A DNA stretch of 52,780 nt from Pseudomonas fluorescens (GTDB lineage Bacteria > Pseudomonadota > Gammaproteobacteria > Pseudomonadales > Pseudomonadaceae): assembly GCF_000967965.1 (NCBI RefSeq), contig NZ_LACC01000048.1, forward strand, positions 1 to 52,780, in the 5' to 3' direction. Below are positions 28,941-37,496 of the stretch, in pieces. Each line of letters starts with the position of its first letter. Positions within the stretch are counted from its first letter, which is position 1. The position numbers and the translations under genes were made by a program. The notes beneath the pieces are model-generated. The model saw nothing but the letters and a program-made list of their open reading frames with translations. It was not told the origin of the DNA and did not search any database.

Positions 28941-29711
28941 ATGAGCAAACAATCCCTATCGGAAGACGAATCCTCCACGCCTGCTGCCGAAGGTGGTGTA
29001 GCGGCCGTGGATCGCGCGTTCGCGATCCTCGCGGCGTTTGATGTCGGCAGCAACAGCCTGCCACTGGCGGAAATCGCCCGGCGCACGGGGCTGTATAAAA
29101 GCACCATCCTGCGCCTGATGAGCTCGCTCGAGCGTGCCGGTTTCATCCGTCGCCTTGGAGACGGCCAGTACGCCGTCGGCCCCGAACCATTGCGGCTGGC
29201 GCAGGTTTATCAGGCGTCGTTCCGCCTGCGGGATGTGATCTACCCGTTGCTGGAATCCCTGTCGCTAGCCAGCGGCGAAACGTCTTCGTTCTATGTGCGA
29301 GAAAACGACAGCCGTGTGGTGCTGTTTCGCGTGGAACCAAAACGCGCGGTGCGTGTTGCCCTGCATGAGGGAGCGCGATTTTCACTGAATGTGGGCGCAT
29401 CGGGAAAAGTCCTGCGGGCTTTTGCCGGCACATCAGACCCGATGCTCAGTATTGTCCGCGAGCAATTCTGGGCGACGTCCTTCGGCGAGCGCGACGCCGA
29501 GACCGCAGCTGTGTCGGTGCCGGTATTCAACGCGGCTTATGACCTGACCGGAGCGATGACCTTGTCCGGCCCGGCAGAGCGTTTCAGCCAGGAAAAAGTG
29601 GCGACAGCGTGTGGGTTGTTGCTCGAAGCAGCGGCCAAGGCGACCCTCGCGTTAGGCGGGGACAATCGGGAGTTGCTTAAAGCCCTTGAGCGCGCAGCCC
29701 CGCAGGGTTAA
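28941..29711 (+). CDS. IclR family transcriptional regulator
   Basis: 256 residues. The N-terminal winged helix-turn-helix ('SLPLAEIARRTGLYKSTILRLMSSLERAGFI', key part ARRTGLYKSTILRL, about residues 40-60) is followed by the IclR effector domain ('LNVGASGKVLRAFAG', 'SVPVFN', 'TGAMTLSGP'). It follows the CoA-transferase by 95 bp on the same strand and most likely represses or activates the transporter and lyase/transferase operon through the three 17-bp palindromes in their shared promoter. The ATG at 28941 is used rather than an upstream TTG. Confidence 0.92.
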   Translation: MSKQSLSEDESSTPAAEGGVAAVDRAFAILAAFDVGSNSLPLAEIARRTGLYKSTILRLMSSLERAGFIRRLGDGQYAVGPEPLRLAQVYQASFRLRDVIYPLLESLSLASGETSSFYVRENDSRVVLFRVEPKRAVRVALHEGARFSLNVGASGKVLRAFAGTSDPMLSIVREQFWATSFGERDAETAAVSVPVFNAAYDLTGAMTLSGPAERFSQEKVATACGLLLEAAAKATLALGGDNRELLKALERAAPQG

Positions 29712-29726
29712 CAGTCCTGAAACCTC

Positions 29727-29753
29727 AAAGCCCGGTCGGTGACCGGGCTTTTT
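29727..29753. terminator. Intrinsic terminator after the IclR gene
   Basis: AAAGCCCGGTC, loop GGT, GACCGGGCTTTTT. Lies 16 bases after the IclR stop, and can also serve the small minus-strand frame that ends at 29758. Confidence 0.93.
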
Positions 29754-29757
29754 GTAT

Positions 29758-30009
29758 TCAGCTTTCGGCTTTTTTCTCCGCCGTTGCCAGTTCCTTGAGT
29801 CGCTGGTCGATCAATTGGCACTTATCCGGCAAGTCTTTGGCGGCGGTGCCCAGATCCATTTTCTGCAACTCGTCGTTGATCTCCTTGGCCTTGGCCGGGT
29901 TCTGCTCGGTGAGCCGGGCCACTTCCCGGGCCAGTTGTTCGCGCTTGGCAGTGGCTTCGTCGGGGGTGGGCCCCTTCGCGGGCAAGCCCACAGGTTTTGT
30001 GAACGCCAC
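29758..30009 (-). CDS. Small protein, probably 5'-truncated by a REP element
   Basis: 83 codons from a GTG. The part after residue 14 looks like a true, charged helical protein ('DEATAKREQLAREVARLTEQ', 'NPAKAKEINDELQKMDL', 'DKCQLIDQRLKELATAEK'). The first dozen codons are simply the translation of a REP palindrome, without a ribosome binding site. I infer that the original gene had its own N-terminus, probably a signal peptide, and that the REP element replaced it, leaving a remnant or a poorly translated gene. The function is not recognised. The terminator beyond it would suit its transcript. Confidence 0.5.
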   Translation of the reverse strand: MAFTKPVGLPAKGPTPDEATAKREQLAREVARLTEQNPAKAKEINDELQKMDLGTAAKDLPDKCQLIDQRLKELATAEKKAES

Positions 30010-30042
30010 AGAAACTGTGGGAGCGTGGCTTGCCCGCGAAGG
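29973..30042. repeat. REP pair overlapping a coding frame
   Basis: CCTTCGCGGGCAAGCCCACAG and the inverted CTGTGGGAGCGTGGCTTGCCCGCGAAGG. It lies between the DUF899 stop (30063) and the small protein, and supplies that protein's first codons. Confidence 0.85.
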
Positions 30043-30062
30043 CCGCGCCTCGGTGTCCGGGG

Positions 30063-30797
30063 CTAACCACCATGGCAGCAGCTCGACTTCTCCTGTTCCT
30101 CATATTTGTCGTGATGCCGCACCCACTCCATGATTTCCTCTTCGTTGCGACCTTTGGGCGTCAAGTCGAGGTAGTTGTAGGCGCCGACCAGCATGTCCAG
30201 GCCCCGGGCATAGGTGGAGTAGGTATGGAAAATTTCGCCGGCGTCATTGCGATAAAACACGCTGAGACCGGGGAGTTCTTCCTCGGAACCGTCGGTTTTT
30301 TCGTAGTTGTATGTAGCCTTTCCGGCGGCGACCTCTTCGGCTCGGGCGGTGACGCCAAAGTCGTAATTGAAATCGCAGCCTTCGGACGATACCCAGTCGA
30401 ACTTCCAGCCCATGCGCCGTTTGAAGGCCTGGAATTCGGCGAACGGTGCGTGGGAAACCGCTACCACGGCCACGTCATGATGAGCCAGGTGCTGGTTGGC
30501 GCCGTCGATGTGATCGCTCAGGTACGAGCAACCGGGGCAACCCTCGTCCCAGCCCTCGGCGAACATGAAGTGGTAGATGACCAACTGGCTGCGCCCCCCG
30601 AACAGGTCCGCCAGTTTCAGTTCGCCGTCGGGGCCCTGGAAGTGGTAGTCCTTGTCGATTTTCACCCAGGGCAGGGCGCGGCGTTCGGCGCTGAGTCTGT
30701 CCCTTTCCTTGGTGAAGGCTTTCTCGCGGGCCAGGTGCTGTTTGCGGGTGGCGAGCCATTCTTCCCGCGACACGACGGGATGATTCTGAATGTTCAT
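30063..30797 (-). CDS. DUF899 family thioredoxin-like protein
   Basis: 244 residues matching the DUF899 family: 'VSREEWLATRKQHLAREKAFT' at the N-terminus, 'LPWVKIDKDYHFQGPDG', 'LIYHFMFAEGWDEGCPGCSY' type block (here with 'CPGC', a thioredoxin-like CxxC near residue 88-91) and 'GLSVFYRNDAGEIFHTYSTY' near 180. The C-terminus ends in a Cys-Cys-His stretch. The fold is thioredoxin-like and its role is not established. The ATG at 30797 has GGAG eight bases upstream. It stands alone. Confidence 0.9.
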   Translation of the reverse strand: MNIQNHPVVSREEWLATRKQHLAREKAFTKERDRLSAERRALPWVKIDKDYHFQGPDGELKLADLFGGRSQLVIYHFMFAEGWDEGCPGCSYLSDHIDGANQHLAHHDVAVVAVSHAPFAEFQAFKRRMGWKFDWVSSEGCDFNYDFGVTARAEEVAAGKATYNYEKTDGSEEELPGLSVFYRNDAGEIFHTYSTYARGLDMLVGAYNYLDLTPKGRNEEEIMEWVRHHDKYEEQEKSSCCHGG

Positions 30798-30948
30798 GGT
30801 GTTTTCTCCTGCGTGGGGCGGGGAGGTGACTTACACAGCCTAGTCGTTTGGCTTGCATGGATTTCGACATGCCGCCGGTCGGTCGTCAGCAAATGCCCGT
30901 CTGATCGACAGCAGTATTCCCGGCAATGATCACCCGTAGCAGGTGCCG

Positions 30949-30974
30949 GACGAGCAGGCTCGCTCCCACATGGG
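30949..30974. repeat. Single REP half-element
   Basis: CGAGCAGGCTCGCTCCCACATG, a single diverged copy downstream of the DUF6279 lipoprotein gene end and within the upstream region of the DUF899 gene. Confidence 0.6.
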
Positions 30975-30987
30975 ACTTGTGTTGCAG

Positions 30988-31857
30988 TCAGCCTTGTTTC
31001 GCCGCTTTCAGGCACTTCAAGTCGCTGAAGTCCTTCTTCACACCTTCAACTTTCTTCAGTAGTCGTGCGCGCTGGTTCGGCGTGCTTTCAGCCATCAGAT
31101 CCACGAACAGCGAGCGTGCCTGGGTCTCGGTGTTGGCAAAGGCCTGACGATAGGCGGGTGTCCACAAGCTCTCGCGATTGACCAGAAGTGTCTCGATGCG
31201 TTGTGGGAATTGGGGGCTCTGGCGTTGCGCAACAGCCGCGCTGAACTGCTTCTGCCAATGGACCCGGTTGGCAAGCCACTGGGTGTTCTGCTCACCCAGG
31301 GCGTTGGACCATGTGGTTACCCGCTGTTGCTGGGTAGCGTTCAGTGGCCCGAGCCAGTCGTTCAGGCGTTTCTCCATGCGCGCCCCGCGCTCCTTGATCT
31401 GCTGGTCGAGGGAGGGTTTGAGATATTCCTCCTGGCGTTTGCGCTGGTCCTTGGCAAAGGCATCGTTCATCTCGGCAACTTGCTTGTCATCCAGCCCTTG
31501 CAGCAACTCGATGGCCGACGGGGTGATTTCACGCGCGGTCTCGGCGATCGCCTGTTCGGCTTCGCGGGCGCGGGCCTGCAAGGCGGCATCGGTGACCTGG
31601 TTGGTGGCGATCATGGTTTGCAGGCGGTCCAGCCAGTCGAGGTAGCCGGGCAATTGGGTGGTGCAGTGCCAGCTCAGGTGTTCCTTCAGGCGTTCGTTCA
31701 GCCAGCTTTTTTGCTCGCCGTTCATGTCCAGGTAGTCGCTGAGCGTCCACGGGATAATCACGTCGAGATTGCGGTAGGCCAGGCCCACGCGGCTGCACGC
31801 GCCGAGGGCGAGGGTAACGGTCAACACAACGGCGATATGTTTGAACCAGCGGGACAT
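30988..31857 (-). CDS. DUF6279-type lipoprotein
   Basis: 289 residues. The signal peptide ends in the lipobox 'LALGAC' with Cys21, followed by Ser, so it is likely sorted to the outer membrane. The mature part is helical and rich in Gln, Arg and Trp ('SWLNERLKEHLSWHCTTQLP', 'FAKDQRKRQEEYLKPSLDQQ', 'RLNDWLGPLNATQQQRVTTW'), suggesting a soluble periplasmic helical domain. No function is known for this family. The gene is unaccompanied, on the same strand as the TorF-like gene 77 bp upstream. Confidence 0.85.
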   Translation of the reverse strand: MSRWFKHIAVVLTVTLALGACSRVGLAYRNLDVIIPWTLSDYLDMNGEQKSWLNERLKEHLSWHCTTQLPGYLDWLDRLQTMIATNQVTDAALQARAREAEQAIAETAREITPSAIELLQGLDDKQVAEMNDAFAKDQRKRQEEYLKPSLDQQIKERGARMEKRLNDWLGPLNATQQQRVTTWSNALGEQNTQWLANRVHWQKQFSAAVAQRQSPQFPQRIETLLVNRESLWTPAYRQAFANTETQARSLFVDLMAESTPNQRARLLKKVEGVKKDFSDLKCLKAAKQG

Positions 31858-31934
31858 GGGCGAATCCTTGCGAAAGCCAGTCTTCGGGGGCTGATTCTCA
31901 TGTGAACCCAGGAGGAGTCCGGCAGTTCAGCCGA

Positions 31935-32657
31935 TCAATAGAACGCGTGTTCGGCCTTGAGTGTAACCAGTCCGTCGCATTGGCTGTTGTGCCCGGCATA
32001 GGCCGAGCAACCGCTGCCGCTCAGGTTGGAGTCACTGTAGATCAGGTCGAGGTCGATGCCCATGAACGGGCGGGACAATTTCAGCGACCAATCGGTAAAA
32101 CTGCCTACATACCCGCCATCCACCGCCACTGGCGTATTGAATTGGTGGGTGGTGTATTTAAGGCTGATGCCGACACCGAACGGTTGATTGCCGCTCAAGT
32201 CAGCGAACAGGGTGTTGTTCTGTTTGTCCGGGTCATTGCTGAAGGCGATGCCGAAACGGCTGCCGAGCAAGGTCAGGCCGCCGAACAGTTCCTGGCTGGC
32301 AGGGGTCGTGACTTCGGGGTAGCTGTAGCGGATCAGGCCTACTTCGTAGCCGAGGGTTTGGTCGAAGGGTTGCTTAAAACCCATGTAGGAATCGATCTCG
32401 AGGTCTTTCCCCGGGCTGATGCCCATGCTGGGCGACCATTGGCCCACATAGAAACCACTGTCGTGGCTCAGGTCCAGGCCGCCGTGGAACGAGCCGACGG
32501 CCGAGGGTTTGACCAGGCCTTGGGCCATGCTGCGGGTGGGGGTGGTGCCGAGCTTGAGGTCGAAGCCCCCCAGCTCACGCTGAAAGATTTGTGCGTGTGC
32601 TACAGAGCAGGCCAACAGGCTGGCGAGCAATGCCGATAGATAGAAAGGTTTGAACAT
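31935..32657 (-). CDS. TorF-like putative porin (Gcw_chp family)
   Basis: 240 residues. The signal peptide (1-22, ending 'SVAHA') is followed by a beta-rich protein with family features such as 'GGLDLSHDSGFYVGQWSP', 'EIDSYMGFKQPF', 'GYEVGLIRYSYP' and a C-terminal aromatic residue. It should sit in the outer membrane as a small barrel, possibly for uptake of a small solute. The ATG at 32657 follows GGAGTGACGC. It may be co-transcribed with the lipoprotein gene downstream. Confidence 0.82.
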   Translation of the reverse strand: MFKPFYLSALLASLLACSVAHAQIFQRELGGFDLKLGTTPTRSMAQGLVKPSAVGSFHGGLDLSHDSGFYVGQWSPSMGISPGKDLEIDSYMGFKQPFDQTLGYEVGLIRYSYPEVTTPASQELFGGLTLLGSRFGIAFSNDPDKQNNTLFADLSGNQPFGVGISLKYTTHQFNTPVAVDGGYVGSFTDWSLKLSRPFMGIDLDLIYSDSNLSGSGCSAYAGHNSQCDGLVTLKAEHAFY

Positions 32658-32865
32658 GCGTCACTCCATGAACAGCGAGGACAGGCTGGCGGGCCCGCTG
32701 AAACGCTTGATCCAGACGTGTGCAAGGATACCGGCGAATGATCGGCAATGAAGGCCGTTCGTCGATTTCCAAAGGATTTGATGGTGTGGCGCAGGGGAGT
32801 ATCGAGGGTTCCAGTCCAAGCGCTTCGAAGCTCAAAGCGCTTTGGGACCAGGTGACGCGAGGGGA

Positions 32866-33054
32866 TTACTTTTTGCCCAAGGTGATCTGCTTGGACGGGC
32901 CGAACGTCTGGCCGCTGACGCCTTTGGCAATTTGCTGGATTTCACCGCCGGACTTGAGGAACGCAGCGATCTGGCTGTTGATCGACTCGCTGGTTTCGAC
33001 GGCTGGAGCTGGCTTTGCTTTGCTGGTGGATGCTTTTACGCGCATGGCGGCCAT
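32866..33054 (-). CDS. Conserved small basic protein of unknown function
   Basis: 62 residues. A low-complexity basic N-terminus ('RVKASTSKAKPAPAVE') is followed by a well-structured tail, 'INSQIAAFLKSGGEIQQIAK' and 'GVSGQTFGPSKQITLGKK'. The tail resembles a short protein seen in many pseudomonads and may bind nucleic acid; this is an inference from charge only. The ATG at 33054 (AGG nearby) or 33045 may be the start. No partner gene: the TorF-like gene is 208 bp beyond, with nothing recognisable in between. Confidence 0.65.
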   Translation of the reverse strand: MAAMRVKASTSKAKPAPAVETSESINSQIAAFLKSGGEIQQIAKGVSGQTFGPSKQITLGKK

Positions 33055-33405
33055 TAACCTGTAGAAAATTAACTTGGCCAGGCATCGTACAGGAATTGCC
33101 TGATAATTGCTTGGCAAATATCCCCTCGGCATATTCCTGAGGACGGGGTAATTAGTCACCGGCCAATATTCGAAATATGCACCTAAGCCGCTGTTTTAAC
33201 TAAGAACATTGCCTGGAAAAATACCGCGTCACGCTTGCCTGGGCATGGCGTAAATGCCCGGAACGGCCTGACGAGCGGCCAGGCGTTGGATGAAACCCCG
33301 GGAAAATTAAGGGTTTCAGAGGATTTTCTCGCGCCACCGGGCCGGCTGCCGAACGCGACGCTTAAAACCGGGTAGAATGCCGCCCACGCAATGAGGGTAT
33401 TGGAC
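33055..33405. other. Divergent non-coding interval
   Basis: 351 bp between the 62-aa protein and the CvfB-like gene. I see a short hairpin (GGGCAT...ATGCCC, 33241-33259) and a GAAAAT/ATTTTC inverted pair at about 33301-33327. A minus-strand open frame of 74 codons has no family resemblance. Probably promoter DNA and leader. Confidence 0.4.
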
Positions 33406-34242
33406 ATGGCTTTAATCGGGCGTTACAACAGTTTGCAAGTGGTTAAACACACTAACTTCGGTTTATATCTGGACGGTGGCGCGGATGGCGAAATCCTTCT
33501 GCCTAATCGTTATATTCCAAAAGATATTCCTACCGAAGATGAAGACTGGCTCAACGTTTTTATTTATCTGGACAGCGATGACAAACTCATCGCAACTACT
33601 GAAAAACCGAAAGTTCAAGTCGGTGAATTCGCCAGTTTGAAAGTTGTTGAAGTCAACAGCATCGGCGTATTCCTGGACTGGGGGTTGCCGAAAGACCTGT
33701 TGCTGCCGTTCTCCGAAGAGAAGCGCCAGATGACGGCGGGCGAGTATGTGGTGGTGCATGTCTATCTCGACAAGCACACCCGTCGCATCACCGCGACCGC
33801 GCGTCTGGACCGCTACCTGGACAAGACCCCGGCCAACTACACCGCGGGCCAGGAAGTGGATCTGCTGGTGGCCGAAGCCACGGATATGGGCTTCAAGGCC
33901 ATCATCAACAACAAGCATTGGGGCCTGATCCACAAGAACGAAATCTTCAAGTTCATGCGCGCCGGTAAAGAAGAAAAGGGCTTCATCAAGGAAGCTCGCG
34001 CCGACGGCAAGATCAGCCTGAGCCTGCAACCGGTCGGCCAGGAAGCGGCCACCAGCCTGAACTCGAAGATCCTCGCCAAGTTGCGCGAAAACAATGGCAG
34101 CCTGGCGGTGAGCGACAAGAGCGATCCGGCGTTGATCAGCAGCCTGTTCGGTGTCAGCAAGGGCAACTTCAAGAAGGCCATTGGTGCGTTGTACAAGAAT
34201 GGCCAGATTGTCATTCATGCCGATCGCATCGAACTCAGTTGA
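33406..34242 (+). CDS. CvfB-like S1 RNA-binding protein
   Basis: 278 residues of the CvfB/YitL family. Tandem S1 domains ('GRYNSLQVVKHTNFGLYLDG', residues 4-60, and 'GEFASLKVVEVNSIGVFLDW', about 75-140) are followed by a further S1-like domain and a C-terminal winged helix ('SLFGVSKGNFKKAIGALYKN'). Members bind RNA and affect expression of other genes. The first 90 codons use more AT-rich codons (gttaaacacactaacttcgg) than the rest, which may favour efficient initiation. The ATG at 33406 has GAGGG nine bases upstream. Confidence 0.92.
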   Translation: MALIGRYNSLQVVKHTNFGLYLDGGADGEILLPNRYIPKDIPTEDEDWLNVFIYLDSDDKLIATTEKPKVQVGEFASLKVVEVNSIGVFLDWGLPKDLLLPFSEEKRQMTAGEYVVVHVYLDKHTRRITATARLDRYLDKTPANYTAGQEVDLLVAEATDMGFKAIINNKHWGLIHKNEIFKFMRAGKEEKGFIKEARADGKISLSLQPVGQEAATSLNSKILAKLRENNGSLAVSDKSDPALISSLFGVSKGNFKKAIGALYKNGQIVIHADRIELS

Positions 34243-34349
34243 TGCGCTGACAAGACAGAGGGCCAGGATGGCGCAAGCAGAGAAGTAGAGGTCTCTGGCG
34301 GGCGGCATTTTCTGGCCTTCTGGTTAATAATCGACAACATGATTCATTG

Positions 34350-34394
34350 CCCCGGTGATTTCTTTTCAACGAGAAGGCCGGGGTTTTGCTTTTT
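34350..34394 (+). terminator. Probable terminator of the cvfB-like gene
   Basis: CCCCGG (34350-34355) pairs with CCGGGG (34378-34383), with inner TTTCTT/AAG pairing, followed by TTTTGCTTTTT. Confidence 0.65.
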
Positions 34395-34439
34395 ATTCTG
34401 CCGAGTCTTTGCCATGGATTGTGTCTTCGAGGTGTTCCG

Positions 34440-35366
34440 GTGAGCGCCACCCGGCGCAGCGCCGACGGGTTTGCCCTGCAAGTGATGGTCGGGTTGTGCC
34501 TGGTCTGGGGCGTTCAGCAGGTGATGATCAAGTGGGCGGCGGCTGATATCGCGCCAGTGATGCAGGCAGCCGGACGTTCCGGTATGTCAGCGTTGCTGGT
34601 CGGGCTGCTGATCTGCTGGAAGGGTGGCTGGAACCAGGTGGGTGCGACCTGGCGTGGCGGTCTGTTGGCCGGTGCCTTGTTCGGCCTGGAGTTCTTCTTC
34701 ATTTCCGAAGGCCTGCAACTGACCACGGCGGCGCACATGTCGGTGTTCCTCTACACCGCGCCGATCTTCACCGCATTGGGTGTGCACTGGTTGCTGCCCA
34801 GTGAGCGATTGCGGCCGCTGCAATGGCTGGGGATTGTCCTGGCCTTTATCGGGATTGCCATTGCGTTTGCCGGCGGGGTGTCCTGGGACAACCTTGATTA
34901 CCGCATGTTGATGGGCGATGCCTTGGGGGTGCTGGCGGGTGCCGCCTGGGGTGCGACCACGGTGGTGGTGCGCGCCTCGCGACTTTCGGAAGCGCCGGTG
35001 ACCCTGACGCTGTTCTATCAGTTGATCGTCGGCTTCTTCGGCTTGTTGTTGATTGCGCTGCTCAGCGGCCAGATCACCCATGTCAGCCTGACCAGCGTGG
35101 CGGTGGCCAGTGTGCTGTTTCAGGGTGTGGTCGTGTCGTTCTTCAGTTACCTGATCTGGTTCTGGCTGCTGCGCCGTTACCTGGCGGCCAACCTCGCGGT
35201 GTTTTCGTTCATGACGCCGTTGTTCGGCGTCACCTTCGGTGTGGTGCTGCTCGGCGAGGAGCTGAGCCTGAACTTCGTCATCGGTGCCGTGCTGGTATTG
35301 GCGGGCATCACTTTTGTCAGCGCCGAGCAGTGGTTGCGCCGTCGTTTGCGCAAAGCCCTCGGGTAG
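34440..35366 (+). CDS. EamA family transporter
   Basis: 308 residues with ten hydrophobic helices and two EamA repeats ('GLCLVWGVQQVMIKWAAADI' at the N-terminus; 'GDALGVLAGAAWGATTVVVR' near residue 165). Substrate unknown. The GTG at 34440 is used as start (GAGG eight bases upstream). Its last 50 bases overlap the last 50 bases of the convergent MFS gene; both reading frames look real there, so the two proteins share antiparallel coding DNA at their C-terminal tails. Confidence 0.88.
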   Translation: MSATRRSADGFALQVMVGLCLVWGVQQVMIKWAAADIAPVMQAAGRSGMSALLVGLLICWKGGWNQVGATWRGGLLAGALFGLEFFFISEGLQLTTAAHMSVFLYTAPIFTALGVHWLLPSERLRPLQWLGIVLAFIGIAIAFAGGVSWDNLDYRMLMGDALGVLAGAAWGATTVVVRASRLSEAPVTLTLFYQLIVGFFGLLLIALLSGQITHVSLTSVAVASVLFQGVVVSFFSYLIWFWLLRRYLAANLAVFSFMTPLFGVTFGVVLLGEELSLNFVIGAVLVLAGITFVSAEQWLRRRLRKALG

Positions 35367-36498
35367 CATTGACCGGCGCGAGCAACAGACTGCCGGCGAT
35401 CAACAAGCCGCAGCCGGCGACCACCAATGCCGGTTGCAAACCGCCACTGAAATGACTGCTCAGCGCCGCCAGCAATGGCCCGCTGAGCTGGCCCACGGCA
35501 AAGCAGGCTGTCAGCAGGCCGGCATTGCGCTGGGTGGCATGGGGCGCCAGTTCCCGGGAGCGTTGCATCACCAGTTGCATGCAGGCCAGGAACGGCGTGC
35601 CGCACAGGATCACACCCAACGCCAGGCCTGGCCCGTTGCCCAGCAGGCAGGCGAACACGCCAGCGGCTTGCAGCCATAACGTCGCCATCAACCAGTGACT
35701 CGTGGCGCCGGGTTTTTGCCGCCGCAGACTCACCAGCACCACGCCGATTGCTGCCGCCAAGCCAAAGCATGGCCAGAACAGGTCGGCCTGCCATTGGCCA
35801 TGGAATTGCGCGTTGGCCATTTGTGACAAAAAGGTCGCCGGAATGATGTAGCCCAATCCATACAAGGCATAGATCCAACCCAGGCGAGCGATGCCTTGAT
35901 TGCCCGACGCGCTGGCGCTGGGCGCAGCAGTCGCGGTGACCCCCGGTTGTGGCAGGAACGGCAGGATACCCAGCAGCATCACCAGTCCTGCGGCGGCGTA
36001 CACCAGCCACAAGGTGGCGGAAGTCTGGCCCAGCAGATTCGAGCCCAGGGCCAACAAACCTGTCAGAAAAATCCCCAAACCCGGTCCAGCGAAGACCAGG
36101 GCGCCGAGCCGAGGACGACCGGCCTCTGCCGCGAGTGGCTGGCTCAGGGCGGTAATCATCACCAGCACCCAGGCGCTGGCCACGCCGGTGCCGAAGCGCA
36201 GCAGCAAGTGCGACCAGAAACCATTGGCCCAGAACGACGCCAGGGTCAGCAGCACGCAGAGCCACAATCCGCCGAGCAAGCGCCGGCGCACTTGCGCGGA
36301 ACGCCGGGAAAACATGGCGTCCACCGCACCAATGAAATAACCGAGGTAGTTCGCGGCGGCAATCAGCCCGGCGGCGGTCAGGTCGATCTGGCCTTCGCTG
36401 AGCAGGTGCGGCAGTTGCGGTGTCAGGGCAAAACGGCCGATGCCCATGGCCATCATCAGGGCAACGAAACTGGCGGATAAGCGGATCAGGGGAGACAT
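35317..36498 (-). CDS. YbfB/YjiJ family MFS transporter
   Basis: 393 residues and about 12 hydrophobic helices, of the YbfB/YjiJ branch of the major facilitator superfamily: 'SFVALMMAMGIGRFALTPQLPHLL' (key part MGIGRFALTPQLP) at residues 10-32 and 'LGYFIGAVDAMF' near 52. Substrate unknown. It is divergent from a LysR gene across about 100 bp, the usual setting for regulation by that protein. The C-terminal tail overlaps the convergent EamA gene. Confidence 0.9.
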   Translation of the reverse strand: MSPLIRLSASFVALMMAMGIGRFALTPQLPHLLSEGQIDLTAAGLIAAANYLGYFIGAVDAMFSRRSAQVRRRLLGGLWLCVLLTLASFWANGFWSHLLLRFGTGVASAWVLVMITALSQPLAAEAGRPRLGALVFAGPGLGIFLTGLLALGSNLLGQTSATLWLVYAAAGLVMLLGILPFLPQPGVTATAAPSASASGNQGIARLGWIYALYGLGYIIPATFLSQMANAQFHGQWQADLFWPCFGLAAAIGVVLVSLRRQKPGATSHWLMATLWLQAAGVFACLLGNGPGLALGVILCGTPFLACMQLVMQRSRELAPHATQRNAGLLTACFAVGQLSGPLLAALSSHFSGGLQPALVVAGCGLLIAGSLLLAPVNATRGLCANDGATTARR

Positions 36499-36602
36499 GG
36501 TCTGGATTCCGTCTGGAGGATCAATGACCGTCAGGCTAGGACTGATTGACTTTCTTTAAAAATGAATAATAGTGAGTAACTTGTTCTTTTTTGGAGAATG
36601 TC

Positions 36603-37496
36603 GTGGAATTCAGCCAATTGCGCATCTTCCAGGCAGTGGCGGAAGAAGGGTCCATCACCCGGGCCGCCGAACGGCTGCATCGAGTACCGTCGAACCTGTC
36701 GACCCGGCTCAAACAGCTGGAAGAGCAACTGGGCGTCGAACTGTTCCTGCGCGAACGTCAGCGCTTGCAGTTGTCGCCTGCGGGAAAAGTCCTGCTGGAC
36801 TACACCGCCAGGCTTTTTGCCTTGCGCGATGAAGCCAGTGCGGCAGTGCAGGGCGGGCAACCGGCGGGCGACTTCGTGCTCGGCACCATGTACAGCACAG
36901 CGGCGATTCATCTTCCGGGGCTATTGGCGCACTACCACCGTTTGTATCCGGCGGTGAACCTGCAAGTGCAATCCGGCCCCAGCGGTGAATTGCTCGAAGG
37001 CCTGCTCACCGGTCGACTCGATGCGGCGCTGGTGGATGGGCCCCTGGAACTGGCCGGGCTTGACGGTGTGCCCTTGTGTGACGAGCGCCTGGTGCTGATC
37101 AGCGAGGCCGACCATCCTCCAGTGCGTAGCGCGCTGGATGTGGAGGGGCGTTCGGTGTTCACCTTTCGCCAGGGCTGCTCCTACCGCATGCGCCTGGAGG
37201 CCTGGTTCGCCCATGACCATGCGGCCATGGGCCGGGCGATGGAGATCGAGTCCTACCCGGGGATGCTGGCATGTGTGATTGCCGGTTCCGGCGTGGCGCT
37301 TATGTCGGAGTCGATGCTCGCCAGTCTGCCGGGCCGTGAGAGTGTGGCCGTGCATCCGTTGGCCGAACCGTTCGCCAGTGCTACCACCTGGCTGATGTGG
37401 CGCAAGGGCATGGTCGGGGCCAACCTGAATGCCTGGATCGAGCAGCAACAGGTGGTTTTTCCGCCGGCACGAGTGCGGGCACAGGACATTGCCTGA
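36603..37496 (+). CDS. LysR family transcriptional regulator
   Basis: 297 residues: N-terminal helix-turn-helix ('AEEGSITRAAERLHRVPSNL', about 14-33) and an effector-binding domain of the CysB/GltR-like type. The GTG at 36603 has GGAG seven bases upstream and begins the standard 'VEFSQLRIFQAV'. Divergent from the MFS transporter gene, its probable target. Confidence 0.9.
   Translation: MEFSQLRIFQAVAEEGSITRAAERLHRVPSNLSTRLKQLEEQLGVELFLRERQRLQLSPAGKVLLDYTARLFALRDEASAAVQGGQPAGDFVLGTMYSTAAIHLPGLLAHYHRLYPAVNLQVQSGPSGELLEGLLTGRLDAALVDGPLELAGLDGVPLCDERLVLISEADHPPVRSALDVEGRSVFTFRQGCSYRMRLEAWFAHDHAAMGRAMEIESYPGMLACVIAGSGVALMSESMLASLPGRESVAVHPLAEPFASATTWLMWRKGMVGANLNAWIEQQQVVFPPARVRAQDIA

Noticed and set aside
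33183..33407. 74-codon minus-strand open frame upstream of the cvfB-like gene
   Set aside because: No family resemblance or ribosome site; lies over the divergent promoter.
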